DNA of 64,000 nt from Undaria pinnatifida (taxonomy: Eukaryota > Sar > Phaeophyceae > Laminariales > Alariaceae), in assembly GCA_012845835.1 (NCBI GenBank), contig JABAKD010000024.1, positions 3,390,061 to 3,454,060 of the forward strand, given 5' to 3'. This document shows positions 35,501-47,300 of the stretch, piece by piece (within the stretch, counting starts at the first letter, position 1; each line of letters begins with the position of its first letter). The notes below the pieces were generated by a model. The model had not been told where the DNA came from, did not search any database, and worked only from the letters and a program-made list of their open reading frames with translations. The position numbers and the translations under genes were made by a program.

Positions 35501-38173
35501 TTGTGCAGGATCTGTTTATAGATCAAATAGATGCTATAGCTGCCATCATGAGATGTTGTGCAGGATCTGTACGTAGAGAGTACAGGTCCGAAACCCTTGG
35601 GAAATTTGCTGGATCATACAGATCGTACGGTTCCCACCGGGTAACATGAGGTAAACCGTACAGACCTTCCCTGAGATATCTGAATCATCGCCTGGGGTTC
35701 TGTGTGATCTGTCTGACTTGTGAAGCAATGTTGAGGAGAAGATTATTAGAGGTAGGGAACCGAACCAAGCATAATCTGGCTTTTATTTCGAGAGATAATT
35801 TCGGAGGCGTTTTGGTTCATAACTCTGAGGTTGAAGAATTGGCATTGATTGCATCGGCTTGACGGTTCTGGTGGATCGTGTTAGCGGCTATACCAAGTGG
35901 CCACAGCACGGAACGGTGCTGGCAGACTGGTAGAACACGCGAGCAGACAGTCGTGCTGTTGCTAGTAGCTGGCCGGCAGCTGCGGGGCCAGGTATTCGTG
36001 ATTTCTGCCTGACTTGTGAAACAGCCTTTTCTTGGTGCACCCACTCGTTTAGGGACAAACTGAGTGCTGAGTGGTACGAGTAACGCGCGCAGGCGTAACG
36101 CCCAAAGCCTTCTCACGATTACGCCTCAACCCGAAAATGTCAAAAGTGTCGCTCAAGTCCTTGCTGGTGTTCGTTCTTCCCATGCACGGCGCTGTGTAAC
36201 TACCGTTTCATAATTGCGGCGCAACCGCATTTCATTATTTTGCTGTGTCCCTTGGTTGATGTAGAGTAACATCTTCTCGCGGTTGCGGCGCAACCCGAAG
36301 GTATGTTATATCCATTGTAAGTCGCACGTTGTGTGTAAATAGATGCCATCACTGCACGAAAAAATTGGCACAATTACAATGTGTTGGTAATAGTGCGGGG
36401 GTGGAATAAACTGTTGAGTTCAGCTTTGTTTATGTTTTTTTGTTTTTTTTTCAATCCTCCAGCGAATGGGGAAAATTAACGCTCAAAAGCTCAGCACGCT
36501 TCTACAAAAGGTAGTTTTATATATTCAGGTGTGCCGATTTACCTACGTTGTAGATATTCAAACCGGCGCTAGCTGGCGTGCTCCTGGGTTCCCGTGGTAA
36601 CTAGAGACGGCGCGAGCTGGTTAATGCTAGTTCAGGACATTAATTAATTGCTGCCTTCAGGGGAGTTGCTACAGAAGTACGTAACAATGCACGGTAGGGG
36701 GCTGCACTTTTTGAACCAAGCGTTTCTTACCGGTTGAGCTCCTCCAGTGTTTGAACTATCGGTTAGCATGATATTCTCACGGGTGTGCCTAGTATCTGTT
36801 CCAGGATTAGCGCGGAGAAGTGCCGATCGGGCTGCGGGAACGAATGCCTTGGAAGGCATGTGTCGGGTGAGATATTGAGCTCCTCATGCTTGCAGCTCAG
36901 AAACTTCTTAGAATGTTCTGCACCCCCTTAGCGTGGGAGGACTCCAAGTGCAGAAAAATACGGTTTCACGCATGCTCATGGTTGCGGCGCAACCCCAAAT
37001 GTGACCCGTGCCTTTCTTTGCAGGTGTTCTTCCAGGGCACGACGCGCAAGCTGAAGGGGGACTGCTCCCCTCTAGACATCGGACACGCCTGCCGCCTAGG
37101 GGAAAACCGAGTGGAGCTCTACAGTTCCGACCCAGACTGCCACGCCGTGGTGGTTCAGGTATGGTTTCGTGAATACCTGGTATATGACGCTGTTTTTCGC
37201 TACCCTGGTACGTAGCTTCACACCGTTCGTCCCTCGAAGAAAAAATAGTTAGTGCTTGGGGGATTACGGTAGTATGGATTGCTCAATGTATTTCGCCCAC
37301 TACTATGTAGCAGTTGTTTTAATATTGTTTGGTGTTGTGCTTTGTGTGAATAAATTGCTAAATACCTGGTACGTCGTTTGTGGCACCGACAAAGCGCGTG
37401 TAAATACCGGTCGCCCCGGTGGCGTATCAAGTTATCCTCGAACCTGTATAGATCAGTTTCGTGAGTTCGAGCCCCCCCGAGTGCATACTCGTACTCGTAT
37501 GAATTCGTGGGGAATTTTTCTTGTGCACAAATTGACTTGCGGAAAGCGCGAGAGCGTGAGTTAGCAACACTCGATGGAAAATCGACGAGCAGTGGGATTG
37601 CTGAACCCTACGTATGCGCGATGAAAATTGAAGGCAAGAACCGGGGGGAAAAGGACGACTCCTGTGACCACGGCTTGTCCAAAAGCTGGAACGCAGAAGT
37701 GTGAGAAAAACAAAACAAAAATACTTGGCTCTTTAGTTAAAATAGTATTGTAAGCATTTTTTTTTTTTACAATACAACATAGAATGACAAAAAGACACTC
37801 AATTTTGCAAGCTGCGTGTGATGCTTCGATAGCGCGTGCGCGCCGACCTACATGTGTCTTGTATACGGGGGAAATGTTTTATGTTTTGTTGTTTTAGTTG
37901 TTGGTGCCAGGCGAAGAAGACGCGACAAAACTGGGGTGGGAGACAGGACACCGTCTGTTTTTGTCGTTGTTCTCGTGTTTTAACCCCTTTCGTACTGTAT
38001 CCACACGTTGGGGATAACATTCTTGGAAAATGTGAGGGTGATTTTGTTCCCGCGTCAACCGCGTTAACATAGTTTGAAGACCGTTGACCGTTACCGTTGA
38101 GTTGTGGAAAGTTTTGGTCGCACCCCACCCCGCCCGGGTTGTACGGAGCGTGGTTGCTAAGAAGTATATTTGG

Positions 38174-38205
<32 letters not shown>

Positions 38206-38291
38206 GGTGTTGGTGTTGGTGTTGGTGTTGGTGTTGGTGTTGGTGTTGGTGTTGGTGTTGGTGTTGGTGTTGGTGTTGGTGTTGGTGTTGG

Positions 38292-38328
<37 letters not shown>

Positions 38329-41300
38329 AGTGTTAGTATTTAAAATACGTGTCGGTGTTAGTGTTGGTAATGATGTGGTGTTGGTGTGGTTGGTGCGGGT
38401 GTTGGAGGTAGTGATAAGTGTTGGTGTTGGTAATGCTGGTGTTGTCATTGTTGTTGTCGTTCCGTTGTCCGTTCGTAGCAATCGTTCGTTGGTTACCCAA
38501 GCATTTGTTTGATTAGTAATTCCTTGCCTGCTACCTTGTGCCAGTGTCTCTGAACCGTGCTGACTTTCTTTCGTTCTTCCTTGACGTGTTTGTGTGCCCC
38601 CACCTTTTTTTTTTTTGGCCAGACCGTGAGGCTGGTCGGTGTGGACGAAGTGCTTCGGAATATCAAGCAACGCTCTCACCTCACGAAAAAGGTCAGTCTA
38701 CAATTTTTCTCGCTCGAGACATGGTGATAGTGTCTGCCGCATTTGTAGGGCAGGGAGTTGGCTAACTCAACGTCCCTGACTAGACTTTGAGCATGGCATT
38801 GGTACCTGTTGTAGTCGGATGCCTGGTGCGTTTTATTTGTCTGCTTGAAACTTGTAATATACACCAGGTATATATTTTGGAAAGTCGTGAACGAAACGGA
38901 AGGTTTGCTTTTGATTTTCACGCCATTTCCATTTGTTTTGCTTGCGTTTTCTTGTTTTTGTTTTTTGTTTTGGCGTGAGCAGATGCCCTCCATCGAGTGA
39001 CGTGATGTTCAAGCGGTGCCTCGATTTCGTCGCTGGGTATAGTAATATTTTTATAGAAATATAATATAGAAGAGAAAAATGGGAGATTTCGGAAAAGAAA
39101 AATTGAACGAAATGAAAAATGGATTTCAGACCGGTGACATTGGAAGGCCAAAAGTTTGAAATTCCCGAAGATCCCAGCTAAAGTTTGCCACAACGGTCGC
39201 CTATGGGCCCAATTTTGTAGATTTGTTCTTTGGACCTTTGCAATTTTTCGGATTTTTTTTTTTCACGGCGATCTTGACGAACATCTGCTTGAGAATTTCT
39301 CAAGCAGATCTTGGATTAGACGCGGCTTGATTTCGTGTTCTCCACACACTTCTTTTGACAAAATCAACGACATCGTCGTGAACTCTGAACGTGGCGAGCT
39401 CGTTAGGGCCTCCGACCCCCCCTTGGTGTACAGTGCTCACTCTACGGCCGGTGATTCGTGGCGGGCGCCGATCAGGCTTCTGTTAAAAACACATTTGGCG
39501 GCTAATGTGTAGAACACTGAGACAATAACTCTATCGCCTCCCACCGGGCGAAATAAATGATTTTGAGAGGTGACGGAAGACCACAGGACAACACAAGCAA
39601 CCTCTCACGCCCTAGGGCATGGATCGAGATGGATTCTTCAGCGCTGTCACCTATACTCATGTGACCTCTTCCGGAACGACGAGGAGTGACGATGGGTTGT
39701 CTCTTTCTCGAGATCGAAGGTCAATCGTGTTTGGTGGACGATGTTGATCAAGGCTTGATCAAAAATTGACAAAGTGACCCATTGGACCGCATGACCCCAA
39801 AAAAGGGCCAGAAAAAAATGTCAATTCTTCCCCATAGCGACGTTACCCGGAATCTTTCAGCAAATTAGCCCCAAAAAAGGTTTGGAATCTTTTTGGCCAA
39901 ACTTTCGGCTTTCCATTAGCATCGGTCTCACATCGTTTTTTTTTTTTTCATTTTTGCTTTTGTTTTGGCGTGAGCAGGAGGCCCTTCGACGAGTGAAGCG
40001 ATCGTTCAAGGGGTGTCTCGACCTCGATGTCGCCGCGGGCAGCAGCGAGGAGGAGGAGGAGGAGGAGGAGGACGATGGCAACGGGGACAGCGACGATGAG
40101 CTCATGGCGACGTGCACGAGGCTTTCCCTGCGATGTCCGCTCGGTCTTGTGAGTGGCGGGTTTTCTCATGGGTCTGTTTTTTGCTTCGTCGTCTTTGTTT
40201 GCCGTTGATTAACCCTGTTGCTGACGAAAGGCTAAGGCCTGCCCTCCACTAATTTCAAGCTGTTTTCCCGAACAATGTGGTCGTAATTGTGAAGGAGTTA
40301 AACTAACCCTTTTTACGTTCTGCTGCTGAATGCATGCGACACTAATTCCAAGTAGTTATGTCTTGGCCCAAAGAAGCCTTGACGCGGCCGAAAAGACCGG
40401 TCTCCTGTGTACAATGACGTAGTTGCTTAGACCCCCCCCCCTGTCCTTTCTGCAATGTTGTTGAGTTTCAGGTGTCGATAACGTGCCCGGGTTGACGGTT
40501 AGAGTAACACTAGCATGTATAGGCCACACGAACCGTTGACCCGCCCAAAAATCCCGGTCTCCTATAATATAATAGCACTTTTGTGTAGACCCGACCTTCC
40601 CCCCGCCTCCCCTCCGCAATGTTGTGGAAACCCGGGTGCCGATAACGTGCCCGGGTAGAGGGTTACATTATAACTAGTATGCATAGGCCAAAATAGGCCT
40701 TGACGCTCCCATAGGGTACGCTATCCTAGGTTTAACCATGATACAAGTTTAGACCCCTGCCCCCCGCCCCCGTTTCCTCCGCAATATTGCTGAAACCCAG
40801 GTGCCGCTTTCTTGCGCGGGCAGAGGGTGATTATCAAATGCTTCGACCTGTAACCCCCGCCCTACCCATCTCCTTCCCTCCTCTCCCCTCCGCAATGTTG
40901 TTGAAACCTAGGTGCCGATAACGTGCCCGGGCAGAGGGCGATTCTGCAAGCATCTCCAGTGCTTCGACCTAAAAACATTCCTTAATTTTAACAAGGACTG
41001 CGCCGGGGCCGCGTGGAAATGCGGCGTGTGCAACATGCCTCTTAGACCCGGTGAGACCTGTGGTGCTGTTGCTGGTTGTGGGGGGAAGGGGGGAGAACGG
41101 GGGGTAGAGGGGGGGAGGGGGGCAGGGATGGGGGGGAGGTGGATGGTTGGGAGGGGGTTGGGAGCGGGGGTTAGGGGTGGTAAGGAATTGCAGCGTGTGT
41201 AACACGCCTCTCTAACCAGATAAGAGTTGTGGTGCTGGTGGTGCTGGTGGTGGTTGCGGGGGGATGGGGTGGATTGGGCTGGGTTGGGCTGGGTTGGGCC

Positions 41301-44300
41301 GGGTTGGACTGAGCTGGATTGGGCTGGTTTATGGAGGGGTGGTTGGGGGGTTGGGGAGGGGGGCGGTTGGCGGGGGAGGTGGTGGTGGTGGGGGGGGGGG
41401 GGGGGGGGGGGGGGTTGTTGGTAGTGGCCGTGGGTGGGGGGACTGGGGTGAGGGGAGGATGGTGGTGCTGGTGGTGTTGTTGGTGATGGTGGCAGCGTTG
41501 GTAAGGTTGTAGATGTTGCGTCGGTGCTTTTTCTCTTTGGTGAGGTGTTTTGTATGAGTGTCCTCCTCCTTATCATCCTTCCCCCCGCCCCCCCCCCCTC
41601 GTCTCGTTTTTAGTTTGTTTTCTTCCACCTGTAGCGGACCTTGTAGTTGATGTCATGCACTTACTAGGGCGAGGTGATCCGCACCTTGGAGGAGCAAGGC
41701 TTGATCGACTAGGCCTTTCAGCCCCTTTAGAGCCCCAAAACCCCTCCAAATACTAATTCGAAGTAACTCTTACCCCAAAAAGGCGTTTCCGTTGGTAAAG
41801 GCGTTAATCCGCCTGCTCGTTATCCTCCTTTTCCTTATGATCCTCTTGTGTACCCCTCCTCCTCATCCCCCTTTTTCCACCCGGCCCACATATTTTTTTG
41901 ACGCTTTATAGCGGACCTTGTAGTTGATACATACTTGGACGAAGTGGTCCGCACCTTAGAGGAGCAGGGGCTCACCAACGAGGCAGAGGAGGTGGAGATT
42001 CACAAGGACGGTCACTGGGACCCCATCCTCGAAGACCAGAAGGTATTGCGCGCAAGTTATGTCGAGATGTATGGAGGATTATACCATCCTGCACAGAAAT
42101 GTACCACCCCGATCCGGAAATATAAGAAACGTTTTGTTTTAATATTGATGTGCAAAGGTTGCTTATAATCACAGACATATTGGTAACGACTATTTGAGCA
42201 TTCATGTGTTTTATTTGCCCTGTTGGAGGTGTCTATTGGGAGTAGGAACGGTGGTCCATCTCAAAAGGGATGCATGGTCAACGATCAAATAACTAGGGCA
42301 AGCATCAATGAGTATGCTCCCAGTGGTCGGTGCTTTTCCGTCCAGAATGGCTGTGTCCTTTTCGCTAGGCTTATAGACTCTATACCGTCGTGGACCAAAG
42401 TGTAGGGACCATTTGAGTGTTCATGTTTTCACCCGAACGGCAGAGGTGTACCCTTTTTTGCATCTGAGACTCCTAACCCTTTGAGGAGCTCTGTACTAAT
42501 CATAGTATATACGTGTGTCCTACAACCGGTCGCCCCGGTGGCGTATCAGGTTATCCTCGAGCCTGGTGCAGGTCGGTTTCGTGAGTTCGAATCCCCCCGA
42601 GTGCATACTTGTATAAATTCGTCGGGGAATTTTTCTTGTGCACAAATTGACTTGCGGAAAGCGCGAGAGCGTGAGTTAGCAACACTCGATGGAAAATCGA
42701 CGAGCAGTGGAATTGCTGAACCCTACGTATGCGCGATGAAAATTGAAGGCAAGAACCGGGGGGGAGAAGGGACGACTCCTGTGACCACGGCTTGTCCAGA
42801 AGCTGGAAAGGTCAAGTGTGCAACCTTATACTAACTTGAAGTAAATTTGTAAAAAAATGGGTTTCCAGTTGTTGAGGAGACGCGTGCTACGATATTAGAG
42901 GTGCCCCACTTTTTTTTGCTGAGGTTACTCAAGTTGGGAGCTCAACACCTCTCCCAAAAGCTGATTTGGAGAAAAATAAAACTGCTATTATCCCGGATGA
43001 AAAAATCCCATGGCCTAGGTATACAACAAGAATAATCATGCAAAAAGAAATTGGCGTTCTTTTCCCGACGATATTGGGGTTAAGCAGCCCCGTCATTCAG
43101 AAAACGTTTTCGCCAGAAAGAGGTATACCTTAGCACAATCTACGACGAATTTTGGGTTAAGGAAGCCCCGTCATTCAGAAAACGTTTTTGCCAGAAAGAG
43201 GTATACCTTAGTAGAATTTACGACGATTTGGGGTTAAGGAGCCCCGTCATTCAGAAAACGTTCTCGCCAGAAGGAGGTATACCTTAATACAATTTACGAT
43301 CATTTTGGGTTAAGGAAGCCCCGTCATTCAGAAAACGTTTCAGGCGAAAAGTGCTACCTGTATAGTAGCATACATCCTTTCCTTGAATATAGTATAGGGA
43401 GGCATTTTGGGACTCTAAAGGGGTCAAGGAAAACCGACAAAATGTTGTATCTTATGAAGCATCCCAGGGCCTAGGCATGCTACAACGAAAAATACTGCCA
43501 AAAACATCGTTGACCTTCAAGAGGATGTGGCTTGACCCCTTTAGAACCCCCGAAACCCCTCCCTACACTAAGTTCAAGTAATTTTGTCCCCAAAAAAGGT
43601 TTCCAGCTGTAAATGCGTTAATGAGCCCCGTCTTTTAGAAAACGTTTGAGCCAAAAAGTGCTCCTGCTACCTCCATCGCAGCGTACGTCGGGGTCCACGG
43701 CTCTCCAGACGTGGGTGGAGAATTTCACCGGTCCAACACTACTACCGACCCCGGTAGCGTACGTCGGGGTCCGTAAATTTCCGTCCAGCATGATATCCAC
43801 TATTACTATGCGTTTTATGCCCCTATTGTAGCATACACGTCGAGGTCCGTGCATTTCCGTTCAGTGTCATATCCACTACGCTTGGAAACTAGCAACCCTT
43901 TCATAACCCCTTTAGAGCCCTTAAACCCCTCCCTGCACTAATTCCAAGTGGTTTTGTCCTAAAAACGGGTTTCCAGCTGTAACAGAGTTGGCTCGCACCC
44001 TTAATAATCAGTTAACCTTACCCCCTACCTTTAGAGCCCTCAAACCCCTCCCTATACTATTTCCATGCGGTTTTGTCCCAAAAATGGGTTTCCAGCTGTT
44101 AAGGCGTTAACCCGTACCCTTAATAATCAATTCACCTCACCCCCTACCTCTAACCATAACTCTTTTACAGTGGGTACCCCGACTTCAGAGCGCCTCGCGA
44201 CAAGCCGAAACATGCGCTCTTTACCCCTTTAGAGCCCCCAAACCCCTCCCTATACTATATCCAAGTAATTTTGTCCCCAAAAACGGGTTTTCAGTTGAAA

Positions 44301-47300
44301 AGGGTTAACTGCATAGTTCCCTTATCTGGAGTGGGAAATATACCATAGCGTTTTGGTATAGGCGGGGCACTCCGATTTGACCGCTCCTAAGTTCCGAACG
44401 GTCTTATCCTGGGCGCTCTTATATCGGGGGTGACCACTGCGAAACCCCTTTCCAACTCTTGGCGTTATCCTAGTGAAGTTCCAAGTCCTTTGTCCCCATG
44501 TCTGGAGTGCGGTGCTAAACGGGTTAACGCGGTGGCGGCAGGCGGGCAAGGGTAAAAGGGTAGGCGAGATCGGGAAAAAATAAAAAAAGTCAGAAAAATC
44601 TTTGGGCGAAAAAGTACTTGGTACCACCTATCGTGGAACACGCCTCCAACCATCAACCCTGCTCTGATCCTTAGGCCGTTGTGTATGGTACCGCGATCCA
44701 GGTCACAGATGTTCCTGACATTCGTTTCACCGCCTAAAGATCAAGATGCCGACGCAAGATTTCCAGTGTGTATGGTAAAAACAAGTCCAGAAGCAGAAGC
44801 TAACAGTATTGTTCAATGTATCCGTTGACATTTTTTCGAGGGGCGGTTGTATGATTTCGAAAACCCGAATCACACACAAACGCGCCACAACACGCTACAG
44901 ACCATGGCGATCAAGGTGCGCGAGGGTCAAGCGGCAGCTGCTCGGCAAATGTCCCAGGGGGCTGCCGCATCTTCGCGAGTTACTGCTGTGCTGTGCGTGT
45001 GTTCCCGGGGGGGCAAATTTGCGGCCTAACCTCGAGACAATATCTGGAGAAGAAATACCTTGTCCCGATCTCAGCCTGAGATCGGGACGAAACACCCGTT
45101 TTCGATGGATTTTCCGATCTTGAAAGTTGTCAGAACCAACATTCGTCTCCGCATGCAGTGTACACAGATCTTTCTTGGGGCGAATCTTGTAGAGATCAAG
45201 ATCTATGGCCTACATCGGGGTACCGTAAACATTGGCGTTAGCTCTACCGTTAACGAGGGCTTTTCACGGATGAACCGACCCGGAAAACCTCATGGATCGG
45301 ACCGGGTCGAGTCAGGAAGTGGTCCAAATCTCACGGGATCGGTCTCGAATCCGGTCGGGAGGTTTTCAAATGTCACGGGTCGGGTCGGGTCGAGTCGGAT
45401 CACCCTGACACGACCCGGCCCGCAAGAAATGACCCGACCCGTGAAGGCACTGCCTTTAATCTCATTGGGACTTGACGAAAGTGTACTTGGTAGGGACCAA
45501 AAAAAGACGATTGCGATAGGTTCAGGTGTCTGGCATTAGCGTGTCAGTCTTGTTTTGCCCTTCGCAAGTCTCGAAGAGGTTAATCCGCTGCTTCAATTGC
45601 CGAACGTGCCCCCGCACTATAGTAGCTCCAAGTGGTTTAGACCCAAAACGCGTGCGTGTACAGTGCTGACGGGTTATAACCCGAAGCCTTAACCCCTTAA
45701 GAACCCCTCCTATACTAAATTCAAGTAATATTGTCCCCCAAAACGGGTTTCCCGCTGTGAAGGCGTTAAGCCTACCCATAACCCTACGTCTCAAAACCCT
45801 TCCTTTTAACCCTAGCTAACCCTTTAACCGCTGCGACGGCAGGCGGGCAAGAGTAGGCGGGATCGGAAGAAGACTCAGGCGGCCGCTGCTGCTGCTAGTG
45901 GCGGTGCTCAGGGGGGCATGTCGACATCGCCCGATGTGATTGGTGTCCTCGAGAATGGAGGTAAGAGTGAGTGGTACAGTGGGGTGGGATGGGGTTGGGT
46001 TGGGTTCGCTTGGCTTGGCTCGGCTTGGCTTGGCTTGGCTCGGCTTGGCTTGGCTTGGCTTGGCTTGGCTTGGCTTGGCTTGGCCTGGCTTGGGTTGGGT
46101 TGGGTTGGGTTGGGTTGGGTTGGGTTGGGTTGGGTTGGGTTGGGTTGGGTTGGGTTGGGTTGGGTTGGGTTGGGTTGGGTTGGGTTGGGTTGGGTTGGGT
46201 TGGGTTGGGTTGGGTTGGGTTGGGTTGGGTTGGGTTGGGTTGGGTTGGGTTGGGTTGGTTGGTTGGTTGGGTTGGGTTGGGTTGGGTTGAGGTAGGTTGG
46301 GTTGAGGTAGGTTGGGTTGGATTGAGTTGAGTTGGGTTGGGTTGGGGGTGGTTCGGGGTGTGGTGGTGCGGAGTAAATGCCTCCCCGTGGTGTGCCCAGC
46401 GGATCGTGGAGAGGTGAGGAATGTCCGAGGAACCTCGTTCGCATGTCGTCTAGGCTTTGCTTCTGTCTCCGCCCTCTGAGTAACGTGCGCGACCTCAAAT
46501 CGAAAGTCCTGCGAGGACGTAACTAACGCCCTTTTTTTTCCCCTCTTGTATTCTCTATATCCGTTTTGAGTATCGCGTATGAAATGATAGCTCAAATCGG
46601 AAATCGTAACGTAATGTGTTTCTTGCTTCCGGTTCTCCTTTTGCTCCCACCCCCAGGCGGCAACCCGGAAGACTCGGCGGTAGATTTGGATGGAGACGAT
46701 GCTGTGAGTGTAGCCGTTGGCGGGGGCGCGGCGGTCGACTCTAGCCCCCCCCCTGCTGCGCCAGGAGCACCAGCAGAACCAGCTGAACCTGAACACGAAG
46801 TGTTCGACCTCTCCCTCGACAGCGACGAAGACGAGGAACCCCCCGCCCCCATCGCCCCCCCTCCCGCCCCTCGGCCGGTAGACAACACCCTCGCCTCTGC
46901 TGCTGTTGCGGCTGCTGCTTCTGCCGCGGCGGCTGCCGCGGTATCCCCCTTGCTCTCCCCGGTTAACGGCATCGGTGGAATTAACGGCAGCGGAAGCAGC
47001 CACGCGGCGGTAGAAATTGGGAGCACCAGCAGCAGCAACAGCAGCCTTTCTAGCACTGGTGGTGGCGGCGGTGTTGATGTGGGCGGCGGTGACGTCGGCG
47101 GCGGTGGTAATGGTGGTGGCAGCAGCAGCAACTCGGCTGCGGTGATGCAGTTTCGAATTTCCGACATTCTTTCGGGAGCGAGCGCCTCTGAAAAAGCCCG
47201 ACACCCCGCGCCCGCAGCCAAGAACGGCGACAGCAGCAGCGGACGGCAACCGTTGGAGCTCCCCCCACCTCCCGCCATGGACTCGGCGAACGCTTCTGCG

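Noticed and set aside
37894-38679. 261-codon Asn/Thr-rich minus frame
   Set aside because: Produced by the GTT/GTTGGT tract and lying opposite SIZ exon 8.
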